The position numbers were made by a program, and so were the translations under genes. From assembly GCA_902825845.1 (NCBI GenBank), contig CADECM010000012.1, positions 20,989-84,988 on the forward strand: a DNA stretch of 64,000 nt. Direction: 5' to 3'. Shown here piece after piece: positions 9,020-18,158 of this stretch (position 1 is its first letter; each line of letters starts with the position of its first letter). The DNA is from an uncultured beta proteobacterium (GTDB lineage: Bacteria; Pseudomonadota; Gammaproteobacteria; Burkholderiales; SG8-41). Under the pieces are notes generated by a model, which searched no databases, was not told the DNA's origin, and saw only the letters and a list, made by a program, of their open reading frames with translations.

Positions 9020-9490
9020 TCACTTTATTTTGCGAAGTAAATTCACCATCTCGACCGCCGCCAAGGCGCAGTCGGCACCTTTTTGCGCCATCCGTGCCAG
9101 CGCCTGATCGTCGTCTTCGGTGGTCAATATGCCGTTGGCGACGGGAACGCCGGTATCGAGCTGCACGCGCGTAATCCCGGCACACGACTCGTTGGATACA
9201 ATTTCAAAATGATACGTCTCGCCGCGAATCACCGCACCCAGCGCGATCAACGCGTCGTAGTTGCCGCTCTGCGCCATGGTCTGTAAAACCAGCGGAATTT
9301 CCAGTGCGCCGGGCACCGTGGCGATGCGCATATCCCTGGGACTGACACCGAACTTGGCCAGTTCCGCAGTACAACTCGACAGCAGGCCTTCGCCGATATC
9401 CGAGTTAAATCGCCCTACCACGATGCCGATGCGCAATCCCGCGCCGCGGTGGTCGGGCTCAAATTCTTCGATATTGTCGTAGCGGGACAT
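9020..9490 (-). CDS. ribH: 6,7-dimethyl-8-ribityllumazine synthase
   Basis: Condenses the ribityl-aminouracil with dihydroxybutanone phosphate, the penultimate step of riboflavin synthesis. The 156-residue protein has [18 protein letters not shown] near residue 20, [32 protein letters not shown] (catalytic His) and [15 protein letters not shown]. The ATG at 9490 starts [10 protein letters not shown]. Upstream, instead of abutting ribBA, lies a 200-bp octanucleotide repeat element. The open frame continues into that repeat but those codons are not part of the family. Confidence 0.97.
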   Translation of the reverse strand: MSRYDNIEEFEPDHRGAGLRIGIVVGRFNSDIGEGLLSSCTAELAKFGVSPRDMRIATVPGALEIPLVLQTMAQSGNYDALIALGAVIRGETYHFEIVSNESCAGITRVQLDTGVPVANGILTTEDDDQALARMAQKGADCALAAVEMVNLLRKIK

Positions 9491-9497
9491 GGTTAAG

Positions 9498-9706
9498 GTA
9501 TGAACGGGTGACGGGGTTGACCGGTGAACGAGTGAACGAGTTGACCGGTGAACGGGTGAACGGGTGAACGGGTGAACCCCTGCAGCCGCGGTTTGGCAAC
9601 GGCATCGCACGGGGCGGCAACCCACCCACGTACCCAATCGTTCACTCGTTCACTCGTTAACTCGTTCACCTGTTCACTGCCTTTTAACCCGTTCACTCGG
9701 TCACTT
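9498..9706. repeat. Octanucleotide repeat element with inverted arms, copy A (ribBA-ribH)
   Basis: About ten tandem 8-bp units of the type GGTGAACG/AGTGAACG fill 9498-9577. After a 59-bp centre, the complementary units (TTCACTCG, TTAACTCG, TTCACCTG) fill 9637-9706. The arms could pair into a long imperfect hairpin. The right edge lies inside ribBA: the TGA stop codon of ribBA (9693-9695) is part of a GAGTGAAC unit. A second element of the same design lies at 18010-18150. Not a CRISPR: units are 8 bp and have no spacers. Confidence 0.85.
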
Positions 9707-10823
9707 TCTTTTGCGGCGGTTGCGCATACCCCACCACCTCAAGATCGAATCCGGCCATGCTCGGCATGCGCCGCGGCACCGCCATCAGGCGCATTTTCTT
9801 GACCCCCAGATCGCGCAAAATCTGCGCGCCGATGCCATAGTTGCGCAATTCCATCTTGGGCGGCACGCGCTTGTCGGCGGCCGGGCGCGCGCGCGACAGC
9901 AACTCCTCCGCACTCTCCTGCCGATGCAGCAGCAACAACACACCACAGCCCGACTTCGCGATCGATGCCAGCGCATCATGGAAATTCCACGAGTGGGTGG
10001 TGCTCCCCTTGTCGAGCAGATCGATCAGCGATACCGGCTCATGCACGCGCACCAGGACTTCCTTCGCCTCGGTGATGTTACCCTTGACCAGCGCCAGATG
10101 CGTGGCGCGGCCGATGCGGTCGCTGTAGGCGTACAGCTTGAATGCGCCCTGCACCGTGTCCAGCGTGCGCTCCGAAGCCCGTTCGACCAGTGACTCGGTA
10201 CGCCCGCGGTGCTGGATCAAATCGGTGATGGTGCCGATCTTCAGACCATGCTGCGCGGCAAACGGAATCAGGTCCGGCAAGCGTGCCATCTCACCGTCAT
10301 CCTTCAGAATTTCGCAGATTACCGCCGCCGGTTGCAAACCGGCCAACCGCGCCAGATCGCAGCCTGCCTCGGTGTGTCCCGCGCGCACCAGCACGCCGCC
10401 GTCCTGCGCCATCAACGGAAAAATATGGCCGGGTTGCACCAGATCATGCGCGGATGCATCGGCGCGGATAGCCGCGCGCACGGTGGTGGCGCGGTCAGCC
10501 GCGGAAATACCGGTGGTCACGCCCTCTGCCGCCTCGATCGACACCGTGAAATTGGTGCCCAGCGGCGAACGGTTGTTTGACACCATCAGCGGCAAATTCA
10601 GCTGACGGCAGCGCTCCCCGGTGAGCGTCAGGCAGATCAGCCCGCGTCCGAAGCGCGCCATGAAATTGATCGCTTCGGCCGTGGCATGCTCGGCCGCGAT
10701 CAGCAAATCACCTTCATTTTCGCGGTCTTCCTCATCCACCAGCACCACCATGCGGCCAGCGCGGATCTCGGCGATGATCTCCGCGGGCGAACTGATCGAC
10801 ACCGCTGCGGCGGGCGAATTCAT
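9693..10823 (-). CDS. ribBA: 3,4-dihydroxy-2-butanone 4-phosphate synthase with degenerate GTP cyclohydrolase II domain
   Basis: The N-terminal 200 residues form an intact RibB, making dihydroxybutanone phosphate from ribulose 5-phosphate: [12 protein letters not shown] near residue 30, [12 protein letters not shown], and [14 protein letters not shown]. The C-terminal half resembles RibA but has lost its zinc site: where RibA has HSxC and RCDCG there is HEPV and a Cys-free stretch, and the EGRG segment is also changed. GTP cyclohydrolase II activity is therefore unlikely, as in other betaproteobacterial hybrids; a separate ribA should exist elsewhere. It overlaps ribE by four bases (ATGA). 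Its stop codon comes from the adjacent repeat element. Confidence 0.93.
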   Translation of the reverse strand: MNSPAAAVSISSPAEIIAEIRAGRMVVLVDEEDRENEGDLLIAAEHATAEAINFMARFGRGLICLTLTGERCRQLNLPLMVSNNRSPLGTNFTVSIEAAEGVTTGISAADRATTVRAAIRADASAHDLVQPGHIFPLMAQDGGVLVRAGHTEAGCDLARLAGLQPAAVICEILKDDGEMARLPDLIPFAAQHGLKIGTITDLIQHRGRTESLVERASERTLDTVQGAFKLYAYSDRIGRATHLALVKGNITEAKEVLVRVHEPVSLIDLLDKGSTTHSWNFHDALASIAKSGCGVLLLLHRQESAEELLSRARPAADKRVPPKMELRNYGIGAQILRDLGVKKMRLMAVPRRMPSMAGFDLEVVGYAQPPQKKVTE

Positions 10824-11416
10824 AGCGAACGTCCGAACTGGTTCAAACGCTCGACATAGCGCGCCACCGTATCGGCCTCCAGATTGACGCGCGAACCCGC
10901 GGCCAGCGCGCCCAGATTGGTCGCCGCCAGCGTATGAGGAATGATGTTTACCGAAAATCGCATGCCGTCCACTTCGTTCACTGTGAGACTCGCTCCGTTA
11001 ATTGCAATTGAACCCTTGACCGCCGTATAGCGCGCGACCGCGGCCGGCGCTTCAAACCAGAACACACGGTTATCGCCCGCGGCCTCCACGCTGACCACCA
11101 CACCCGTGCCATCGACATGGCCGCTGACCAGATGCCCGCCCAGACGATCCGACAGGCGCAGCGCACGCTCCAGATTCACCGTCTCACCCGCCTCGAAACC
11201 TGTGCTGCAGCGCAGGGTTTCAAGCGACACATCGGCATCGAATCCCCCGGCAGCGATCGCGACCGCCGTGAGGCATACGCCATTGACCGCAATGCTCTCG
11301 CCGATTTGCCCGTCCGCCAGCCCGAGACCCGCCGCGGCGACCACGATGCGCCTGCCGCCGGCAGTGGGTTTCACCGACGCAATGCGGCCAACCGCGGTGA
11401 CGATGCCGGTGAACAT
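10820..11416 (-). CDS. ribE: Riboflavin synthase, alpha subunit
   Basis: Dismutates two lumazines to riboflavin. The 198-residue protein shows the two-fold internal repeat of the family: [10 protein letters not shown] at the start, [14 protein letters not shown], then [14 protein letters not shown], and in the second half [15 protein letters not shown] and IIPHTL. It sits between ribD (stop and start share a base) and ribBA (4-bp overlap), so the three are translationally coupled. Confidence 0.96.
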   Translation of the reverse strand: MFTGIVTAVGRIASVKPTAGGRRIVVAAAGLGLADGQIGESIAVNGVCLTAVAIAAGGFDADVSLETLRCSTGFEAGETVNLERALRLSDRLGGHLVSGHVDGTGVVVSVEAAGDNRVFWFEAPAAVARYTAVKGSIAINGASLTVNEVDGMRFSVNIIPHTLAATNLGALAAGSRVNLEADTVARYVERLNQFGRSL

Positions 11417-12516
11417 TATACCGGCGCTACCCGCGCAAGAATGCGGATATCCGGCCCGATCTGGCGCACGTCGACAAAATCCAGCCTGCGCTGCTGCGAT
11501 AACGCCTGCAATTCCGGCAGATTGAACATGCCGCGCGCGCGCTCGCCGATCAGGCTGGGCGCAAGGTAAACCAGCAGTTCGTCCACCAGACCCTCGTTCA
11601 GCAATGAGCCGTTGAGTTTGTAACCGGCTTCGACATGCAATTCGTTGATGCCCCGCCGCCCCAGTTCAAGCATCAAGTCCGGCAGTTCCACTTTGCCGCC
11701 GGCGTTGGGCAGCACCACGATGTCCGCGCCACGCGCGCGCAATGGCCCGGCGCGCGCCGCATCGTGCGCCGCCGCTGCAATCAAGGCCCCCGCGCCCATG
11801 ACCCGCGCATCCGGCGGCGTCTCCAGGCGGCTGTCAACCACCACCCGCAATGGCTGACGCGTGGTCTGCACATCGCGCACCGTCAATTGCGGATTGTCGT
11901 CTTTGACCGTGCCGATGCCGGTCAGCACCGCACACGCCTGCGCGCGCCAGGCATGCCCATCGCGGCGCGCCTGTGGCCCGGTGATCCACTGGCTCTGCCC
12001 GTTCGCCAACGCCGTCTTGCCGTCCAGGCTTGCCGCCACCTTCAAACGCACCCACGGCCGCTGCCGCGTCATGCGCGACACGAATCCGATATTGAGTTCG
12101 CGCGCCTCATGCGCCATTGGACCGGTCTCGACGGCGATATTCGCCGCGCGCAACACGGCAAACCCCCTGCCGGCGACCAGCGGATTGGGATCCTCCATCG
12201 CGGCGATCACCCGCGACACGCCGGCAGATGCCAGCGCCTCGCAGCACGGCGGCGTGCGGCCGTGATGCGCGCACGGTTCGAGCGTCACATAAGCGGTCGC
12301 GCCGCGCGCGCGCCCGGCCGCCTCGCGCAACGCCAACACCTCCGCATGCGCTTCGCCCGCGCGCGCGTGCCAACCCTCGCCCACGACCGCGCCGTCGCGC
12401 ACAATGACGCAGCCCACGCGCGGATTGGGCGTGGTGGTGTACAAACCGTGCCGCGCCAATTCCAGCGCGCGCGCCATGTACGGCTGGTGGCGCTGATGGT
12501 GTTCGCTGATCGTCAT
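11416..12516 (-). CDS. ribD: Bifunctional riboflavin deaminase/reductase
   Basis: Deaminates and then reduces the pyrimidine intermediate of riboflavin synthesis. The N-terminal deaminase has the zinc motif HAEVLAL and PCAHHGRTPPC; the C-terminal reductase begins near residue 150 with RPWVRLKVAASLDGKTA and contains GINELHVEAG. The ATG at 12516 gives 366 residues; a GTG at 12546 that overlaps the nrdR stop is possible. No FMN riboswitch was seen upstream; the gene lies 29 bp after nrdR in the same operon. Confidence 0.95.
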   Translation of the reverse strand: MTISEHHQRHQPYMARALELARHGLYTTTPNPRVGCVIVRDGAVVGEGWHARAGEAHAEVLALREAAGRARGATAYVTLEPCAHHGRTPPCCEALASAGVSRVIAAMEDPNPLVAGRGFAVLRAANIAVETGPMAHEARELNIGFVSRMTRQRPWVRLKVAASLDGKTALANGQSQWITGPQARRDGHAWRAQACAVLTGIGTVKDDNPQLTVRDVQTTRQPLRVVVDSRLETPPDARVMGAGALIAAAAHDAARAGPLRARGADIVVLPNAGGKVELPDLMLELGRRGINELHVEAGYKLNGSLLNEGLVDELLVYLAPSLIGERARGMFNLPELQALSQQRRLDFVDVRQIGPDIRILARVAPV

Positions 12517-12545
12517 ATTGGTCCGTGCGCGCACTCCGGCGCGCA

Positions 12546-13013
12546 CTATTTCCTGCCGGGACCCGGCTTCTGCACTTCCTTGATGGCGTCCTGAAAGTCA
12601 TCGACACCCTGAAAACTGCGATAGACCGAGGCAAAGCGGATATAGGCGACCTGATCAAGCCGGTGCAGTTCGCGCATGACCATTTCACCGATGCGGCGCG
12701 CCTGCACCTCGCGCTCGCCCAGCGCCAGGATGTTCTGCGTGATGGTGGCAATCGCCTCGTCCACCAACTGCGTGGGCACCGGGCGTTTGTGCAGCGCGCG
12801 CATGAATCCGGTGCGCAGCTTCTCCAGATCGAATTCGGTGCGGCTGCCGTCCTGCTTGGCCACCTGCGGCATGCGCAGTTCCACCGTTTCATAGGTGGTA
12901 AAGCGTTTGCTGCACGCTTCGCAGCGGCGGCGGCGGCGGATGCTGTCGCCGGCATCACTCACGCGCGAGTCGATCACCTGCGTGGAATCGTGCTTGCAGA
13001 AGGGGCACTTCAT
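12546..13013 (-). CDS. nrdR: Transcriptional repressor NrdR
   Basis: Zinc-ribbon/ATP-cone repressor of ribonucleotide reductase genes that senses dATP/ATP. The 155-residue protein has the CPFC and CEAC zinc knuckles ([34 protein letters not shown]) and the ATP-cone ([29 protein letters not shown]). It follows glyA by six bases, the standard glyA-nrdR-rib arrangement. Confidence 0.97.
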   Translation of the reverse strand: MKCPFCKHDSTQVIDSRVSDAGDSIRRRRRCEACSKRFTTYETVELRMPQVAKQDGSRTEFDLEKLRTGFMRALHKRPVPTQLVDEAIATITQNILALGEREVQARRIGEMVMRELHRLDQVAYIRFASVYRSFQGVDDFQDAIKEVQKPGPGRK

Positions 13014-13019
13014 TCGCGG

Positions 13020-14273
13020 TCAGGCGCCGTAAACCGGAAACCTGTCGCACAGCGCCTTCACCTCGCCCGCCACGCGCCGCAGGACGGCCTCGTCGTTCGG
13101 CGCATCCAGCACATCGGCCATCAAGTGGGCAACCTTCTCGGCTTCGTGTTCGCGAAAGCCGCGCGTGGTCAGCGCCGGAGAACCGACGCGGATGCCGCTG
13201 GTGACCATGGGGCGCTGCGGATCTCTGGGAATGGCGTTCTTGTTGATCGTCATGCAGGCCTTGCCCAGCGCGGTCTCGGCGTCGAGTCCGGTAACATGCT
13301 TGCTGCGCAGGTCGACCAGAAACATATGACATTCCGTGCGGCCCGACACGATGCGCAGCCCGCGGTCCTGCAACACCTTGGCCAGCACCCGCGCATTGTC
13401 GAGCACCTGCTGCTGATAGGCGCGAAACTCGCGCGTCAGCGCCTCCTGAAACGCCACAGCCTTGGCCGCGATGACATGCATCAACGGCCCGCCTTGCGTG
13501 CCGGGGAACACCGCGCTGTTGAGGATTTTTTCGTGTTTGGCGTCGGACAGGATCAGGCCGCCGCGCGGCCCGCGCAGCGTCTTGTGCGTGGTGCTGGTGA
13601 CGAAGTCGGCAATGCCCACCGGACTCGGATAAAGCCCCGCCGCGATCAAACCCGCATAATGAGCCACGTCGGCCATCAGCAATGCGCCGCACTTGTCCGC
13701 GATCGCGCGAAACCGCTTCCAGTCGAAGCGCAACGAATACGCGGAGGCGCCGGCGACGATCATCTTGGGTTTGCGCACCAGCGCGAGCTCTTCGACTTCG
13801 TCGTAATCGATTTCCTCGGTATCCGCATTCAAACCATAGGTCACGGCGTCGAAATACCGTCCACTGACATTCGCCGGCGAGCCATGGGTCAGGTGCCCGC
13901 CGCTGTCGAGCGCCATGCCCAGAATGACATCGCCCGGGTGCAGCACCGCCTTGAACACCGCGAAGTTTGCCTGGGCGCCGGAATGCGGCTGCACATTGGC
14001 AAAACCCGCGTGAAACAATTTTTTTGCGCGGTCGATGGCCAACTGTTCGGCCACATCCACGAATTCACAGCCGCCGTAATAGCGCTTGCCCGGATACCCT
14101 TCGGCGTACTTGTTGGTGAGCGCCGAACCCTGCGCCGCCAGCACGCGCGGGCTGGCGTAATTTTCCGACGCGATCAGTTCGATATGGTCGTGCTGTCGCT
14201 GGCGCTCATGTTCGAGCGCCTGCCACAGTTCCGGATCGATGCCGGCAATCGTGTCTTTAGAGGTGGAAAACAT
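13020..14273 (-). CDS. glyA: Serine hydroxymethyltransferase
   Basis: PLP enzyme converting serine and tetrahydrofolate to glycine and methylene-THF. At 417 residues it is full length. Visible motifs are [43 protein letters not shown], and the PLP-lysine segment [12 protein letters not shown] near residue 230. First gene of the glyA-nrdR-ribD-ribE-ribBA cluster; the promoter probably lies within or before the upstream skp-like gene, 27 bp away. Confidence 0.98.
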   Translation of the reverse strand: MFSTSKDTIAGIDPELWQALEHERQRQHDHIELIASENYASPRVLAAQGSALTNKYAEGYPGKRYYGGCEFVDVAEQLAIDRAKKLFHAGFANVQPHSGAQANFAVFKAVLHPGDVILGMALDSGGHLTHGSPANVSGRYFDAVTYGLNADTEEIDYDEVEELALVRKPKMIVAGASAYSLRFDWKRFRAIADKCGALLMADVAHYAGLIAAGLYPSPVGIADFVTSTTHKTLRGPRGGLILSDAKHEKILNSAVFPGTQGGPLMHVIAAKAVAFQEALTREFRAYQQQVLDNARVLAKVLQDRGLRIVSGRTECHMFLVDLRSKHVTGLDAETALGKACMTINKNAIPRDPQRPMVTSGIRVGSPALTTRGFREHEAEKVAHLMADVLDAPNDEAVLRRVAGEVKALCDRFPVYGA

Positions 14274-14300
14274 GGGCCATCCCGCATGTGGTGAATGGAA

Positions 14301-14813
14301 TTACTTGGCGGCCGGCTTGGGCGCGGGACCGCCCAGCGCCTTGACGACCTGTTCGGTGAGATCGATGGACTGACCCGCGTATACCGCCTCCTGCAGCACC
14401 AGATCGAGTTTGCGTGCCTCGGCGATCTTGTGCACGATGGCCGTCACTTCCACGAAATACTTGCGGCGCTCCTCGGACTTGCGCCGCTCAACATCGTCGA
14501 CAAACGCTCGCCCCACCTGTTCCAGCCGCTGCGCCTGCGTCTGAAATTCACGTTCCTTCAATTCGCGCTCCCGTCCTGTCAGGCCCGACAACTGTCCCTG
14601 CAGACCCTTGACGCGCTTTTCCATGCCGCGCAGCTCCTGCTCGCGCGTGCTGAACTCCTTGCGCAGGCTTTCGCTGATGTCATGGGCACGCCGCGTGTCG
14701 TTTTCTATGCGCGCACCGTTGATATAGCCGATCTGGATGGGTTGCGCCGACAACGGCTGCATCGCCATACCCAATCCGGCCAGCAGTGCCATGAATCCAA
14801 AAAACCGTTTCAT
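14301..14813 (-). CDS. skp: Skp/OmpH-family periplasmic chaperone
   Basis: A 170-residue exported protein with a signal peptide ending PLSAQ, the short beta strand IGYINGARIENDTRRA typical of OmpH, a long charged coiled coil (about residues 50-125) and a second strand KLDLVLQEAVYAG. In the family it holds outer-membrane proteins during transit to BamA. It is not beside bamA here but upstream of glyA, so it may be a second OmpH-like copy with its own role. Confidence 0.8.
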   Translation of the reverse strand: MKRFFGFMALLAGLGMAMQPLSAQPIQIGYINGARIENDTRRAHDISESLRKEFSTREQELRGMEKRVKGLQGQLSGLTGRERELKEREFQTQAQRLEQVGRAFVDDVERRKSEERRKYFVEVTAIVHKIAEARKLDLVLQEAVYAGQSIDLTEQVVKALGGPAPKPAAK

Positions 14814-14825
14814 TGATCGATCCGT

Positions 14826-15425
14826 TTACGTGGTGCGCGACGGCGCGGAAAACACCGCCACTGAAGGCGGGTACGGTATCACATCCGCCGGCTGCACAGA
14901 ACAGCGCGCCTCGGCGGCGCGCGCTTCGCATTCAAGCGCGCCGTCAGGATAGCCGGGCCACACACACTCGCGCAGATACTGCCGCAAAAACCCGGTGATG
15001 CCGCCCAGGCGCTCATACTGGCTGACATGTGCCAGCTCGTGCGCCAGCAGGCGCATATCGCCGATATAGTCCTCGCGTATTACGATGCCATAGCCAAGGG
15101 CCATGCCCGCGATGTGCCGCGAGATCCAGCCTGCGCGCAGCGCGAGATCGCGACTCCATCGTGGCAGCAGTGTCGGCACCACGGCGGCGCGTACCACGCG
15201 CACCCGCCCGACCTGGGCGATGCCCAACGCCACGGCCAGTGCCTGCTGCGCGGAATCCAGCGGCACGCCCTCGCGCAAAATACTCGCCTGCCGCTGACGC
15301 ACCCACAGCACCGCACACAGCAACACAGGGGTCAACGCCAGATCCAGCAGGGCGGTCGCCGGCCAGGGCATGGGACGGTCCCCGGCTCCGCCTTCAGCTT
15401 GCCGCCGGAACCTGATCATGAACAT
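14826..15425 (-). CDS. Membrane protein with HExxH metallopeptidase-like motif
   Basis: About 200 residues, with one hydrophobic segment (LLDLALTPVLLCAVLWV) and a soluble domain containing LLAHELAHVSQYERLGG, a zinc HExxH motif, followed about 30 residues later by an acidic LECEARAAE that could give a third ligand. I do not recognise the family; peptidase activity is an inference from the motif. ATG at 15425 is chosen but a TTG at 15458 overlapping pmbA and a later ATG at 15371 are possible. It sits directly after pmbA (TldE), itself part of a metallopeptidase complex. Confidence 0.65.
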   Translation of the reverse strand: MFMIRFRRQAEGGAGDRPMPWPATALLDLALTPVLLCAVLWVRQRQASILREGVPLDSAQQALAVALGIAQVGRVRVVRAAVVPTLLPRWSRDLALRAGWISRHIAGMALGYGIVIREDYIGDMRLLAHELAHVSQYERLGGITGFLRQYLRECVWPGYPDGALECEARAAEARCSVQPADVIPYPPSVAVFSAPSRTT

Positions 15426-15454
15426 TCGCGAAACGCCATGCCCGGAAAACGGAC

Positions 15455-16795
15455 TCAATCGCCGGCGATGGTCATCTTTTCAACCAGTACCGAACCGCAC
15501 TGGCGTGACCCGCGCCTCAGCACGTCATTGCCTATCGCCACGATATCCCGGAACATTTGCTTGAGGTTGCCGGCGATCGTGATCTCCTGCACCGGATACG
15601 TGATTTCGCCATTTTCCACCCAATAGCCCGCGGCACCACGCGAGTAATCACCCGTGACGGGATTAACGCCCTGCCCCATCAGTTCCGTCACCAGCAGCCC
15701 TCGCTTCATTTTTCGCAGCAAGGCGGAAAAGTCATCGCCGGTATCGCGCAAAATCAGGTTGTGATTGCCGCCGGCATTGCCGGTGGAACGCAGGCCCAGT
15801 TTGCGCGCGGAGTAGGTGGAGAGAAAATAGCCTTGTACCCGGCCGGCCTCGACCACCTCGCGCGAGCGCGTTGCCACGCCTTCGGCGTCAAACGCGCCGC
15901 TCCCCAGCCCGCGCGGCACGTGCGGCAAATCGCTGACATGCACCAGCGGGGCAAACACCTGCGTGCCCAGCGAATCCAGCAGGAAGGATGATTTCCGATA
16001 CAGGCTGCCGCCGCTCACCGCCGACACAAAATGCCCCAACAGGCTGGACGCCACCGGCGCTTCGAACAGCACCGGCACCTGAGTGGTCGCGATCTTGCGC
16101 GCGTTGAGCCGGCGCACCGCGCGCTCGGCGGCGCGCTGCCCCACGGATGCCGGCGTCGCCAGATCTTCTGCCGCGCGCGCGACATCATGCCAATCGTCGC
16201 GCTGCATGCCGTCATTCTCGCCCGCGATCAGCGAACAGCCAATGCTGTGGCGCGACGTGGGGTAGCCCGCCAGGAAGCCGAGCGAGTTGCCGTAAACAAA
16301 TTGCGATTCCTGTGTTGACACCGAGGCGCCTTCCGAATTGCTGATGCGCTTGTCGGCGGCAAATCCCGCGTCTTCGCAGATCGTGGCGATTTCGATGGCG
16401 CGTTCCACCGGCAGCGGCCAGCTATGCCAAAGCTGCAAATCCGGAAATTCTCGCGCCAACAGGTCGGGATCCGCCAGCCCGGCGCAATCGTCGGCAGCAG
16501 TGAAGCGCGCAATGGACAATGCCGCGTCCACAGCGTCACGCAGTGCCTTGGGCGAGAAATCCGAGGTACTCGCATGACCACGCTGCTGGCCGATATAGAC
16601 CGATACGCCCATGCCCTTGTCGCGGTTATATTCGATGGTTTCCACGTCACCGCGCCGCACCACAACCGTTTGACCATAACCTTCACTGACCTCCACCTCC
16701 GCCGCGGTGGCGCCGCGCTTGCGCGCATAGTCAAGCGCATCGCGCGTCAGTGTCTGCAATGTGCTGCCATCGTAGGTAAATCCGCTTGTGGGCAT
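15455..16795 (-). CDS. pmbA: PmbA/TldE-family metallopeptidase subunit
   Basis: Partner of TldD; together they trim unfolded peptides such as microcin precursors and antitoxins. The 446-residue protein has the family features: alternating strands at the N-terminus (RGDVETIEYNRDKGMGVSVYIGQQRGHASTS), SEGASVSTQESQFVYGNS, and the C-terminal GNHNLILRDTGDDFS and GQGVNPVTGDYSRGAAGYWVENGEI. The ATG at 16795 fits the family length; a longer open frame runs into the divergent gene. It is divergent from darP with 88 bp between, another conserved pairing. Confidence 0.94.
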   Translation of the reverse strand: MPTSGFTYDGSTLQTLTRDALDYARKRGATAAEVEVSEGYGQTVVVRRGDVETIEYNRDKGMGVSVYIGQQRGHASTSDFSPKALRDAVDAALSIARFTAADDCAGLADPDLLAREFPDLQLWHSWPLPVERAIEIATICEDAGFAADKRISNSEGASVSTQESQFVYGNSLGFLAGYPTSRHSIGCSLIAGENDGMQRDDWHDVARAAEDLATPASVGQRAAERAVRRLNARKIATTQVPVLFEAPVASSLLGHFVSAVSGGSLYRKSSFLLDSLGTQVFAPLVHVSDLPHVPRGLGSGAFDAEGVATRSREVVEAGRVQGYFLSTYSARKLGLRSTGNAGGNHNLILRDTGDDFSALLRKMKRGLLVTELMGQGVNPVTGDYSRGAAGYWVENGEITYPVQEITIAGNLKQMFRDIVAIGNDVLRRGSRQCGSVLVEKMTIAGD

Positions 16796-16883
16796 GGTGA
16801 GCGTCAATGCAAGCGCGTCGCGCGCCTGTGATTTCGGGTAAAGGGCGATATCATAGCAGGTTGACTCAACCTGCCCTAACCGC

Positions 16884-17405
16884 ATGATCGACGACGAAAC
16901 GCCTTCACCCGAAGCATCCGGCAGCGACGAACAAAGCCCGAGCAAGTCCCGCCGCAAGGCCGATGCCCATGCGCTGCAGGCGCTCGGAGCTCAACTGGTC
17001 ACGTTAAACCGCAATCAGTTGGCACAGATTGGCATGCCCGAGCCGCTGCTCGACGCAGTGCAAGCCGCGCAACGCATCCATGCGCGAGAAGGCAGGCGCC
17101 GCCAGTTGCAGTACATCGGCCGCTTGATGCGCAATGTTGACGCGGCGCCGATCCGTGCCAAGATCGAAAGCTGGAAATCGGTCTCTGTCGAAGAAACCGC
17201 AAGACTGCATGCGATCGAGCGCTGGCGAGACCGGCTGGTGGACGATCCGGCCGCGGTGCAGGCGCTGGCCGAAGCGCATCCGCAGGCCGATTTGCAGCAA
17301 CTGCGGGTGTTGATACGCAATACACGGCGCGAACGCGAGCACGGCAAGCCGCCCAAAAGCTATCGCGCTCTGTTTCAGCTGTTGCGCGATATAATTCCGG
17401 CATGA
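16884..17405 (+). CDS. darP: Ribosome-associated protein DarP (DUF615/YjgA)
   Basis: Small basic helical protein that associates with 50S ribosomal precursors. The 173-residue product shows KSRRKADAHALQALGAQLV near the N-terminus and the conserved LQYIGRLMRNVDAAPIRAKIE, LHAIERWRDRLVDD and LRVLIRNTRRERE. Its stop overlaps the mog start (ATGA), so the two are coupled. Confidence 0.93.
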   Translation: MIDDETPSPEASGSDEQSPSKSRRKADAHALQALGAQLVTLNRNQLAQIGMPEPLLDAVQAAQRIHAREGRRRQLQYIGRLMRNVDAAPIRAKIESWKSVSVEETARLHAIERWRDRLVDDPAAVQALAEAHPQADLQQLRVLIRNTRREREHGKPPKSYRALFQLLRDIIPA

Positions 17406-18013
17406 ATGATGAACTTTTGATCGGACTGGTTTCCATCAGTGACCGTGCCTCGCAAGGCGTGTATGAGGATCAGGGCATTCCTTCCCTGAAGGCGTGGTTC
17501 GGCGAGGCGCTCACCTCGCCGTGGCGCATGGAGACGCGGCTGATCCCGGACGAACAGCCCCTGATCGAGTCCACGCTCAAGGCCCTGGTCGACGAAGCAG
17601 GCTGTCATCTGGTACTCACCACCGGCGGCACCGGCCCGGCACGGCGCGACGTCACGCCCGAAGCAACGCTGGCGGTGGGTGACAAGGAAATGCCGGGCTT
17701 CGGCGAGCAAATGCGTCAGGTCAGCCTGAAGTTTGTGCCAACGGCGATTTTGTCGCGGCAGGTGGCGGTGATCCGCTTTCGCGGGGACGGCCGCGGCCCG
17801 CAAAGTGGCGCACTGATCATCAATCTGCCGGGCCAACCCAAGGCCATCAAGGAAACGCTGGAAGGCCTGAAGGACGAGACCGGAAAATCCATCGTCAACG
17901 GCATCTTTGCCGCGGTGCCGTACTGTATCGATCTCATCGGCGGGCCATACATCGAAACCAACGACGCCGTGGTCAAGGCGTTTCGGCCGAAGTCGGCCGT
18001 CAGAAAAACGTGA
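17402..18013 (+). CDS. mog: Molybdopterin adenylyltransferase
   Basis: Adenylates molybdopterin before molybdate insertion. The 203-residue protein has IGLVSISDRAS near the N-terminus, TTGGTGPARRDVTPEAT near residue 77, and INLPGQPKAIKETL. It overlaps darP by four bases. The stop codon (18011-18013) is the first TGA of an octanucleotide repeat array (GTGAATGG units), just as in ribBA. Confidence 0.95.
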   Translation: MNDELLIGLVSISDRASQGVYEDQGIPSLKAWFGEALTSPWRMETRLIPDEQPLIESTLKALVDEAGCHLVLTTGGTGPARRDVTPEATLAVGDKEMPGFGEQMRQVSLKFVPTAILSRQVAVIRFRGDGRGPQSGALIINLPGQPKAIKETLEGLKDETGKSIVNGIFAAVPYCIDLIGGPYIETNDAVVKAFRPKSAVRKT

Positions 18014-18150
18014 ATGGGTGAATGGGTGAACGGGTGAACGGGTAAACCCCTCAGCTCGCTTGCGCTTGTTTACTCATCGCTTCTTACTGGCTGATTCGTC
18101 CCCCAACCACCCACTCATTCACCCCTTCACTCATTCACCCGTTCACACCC
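18010..18150. repeat. Octanucleotide repeat element with inverted arms, copy B (mog-esterase)
   Basis: Five 8-bp units (GTGAATGG, GTGAACGG, GTAAACCC) fill 18010-18048; complementary units (CACTCATT, CACCCCTT, CACCCGTT) fill 18112-18150. The centre of about 63 bp starts CCCCTCAGC, resembling CCCCTGCAGC at the same place in copy A. The first unit supplies the mog stop codon; the last ends nine bases before the esterase ATG. Confidence 0.85.
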
Positions 18151-18158
18151 TCAAAAAA

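Noticed and set aside
9498..9706. CRISPR array
   Set aside because: Units are 8 bp with no spacers and come in two opposite orientations; no cas gene is near.
12450..12550. FMN riboswitch upstream of ribD
   Set aside because: No RFN-type conserved segments; the region is the end of nrdR and a 29-bp spacer.
12525..14294. A 589-codon plus-strand open frame opposite nrdR and glyA
   Set aside because: It is antisense to two clearly conserved genes in GC-rich DNA and has no protein-family features.
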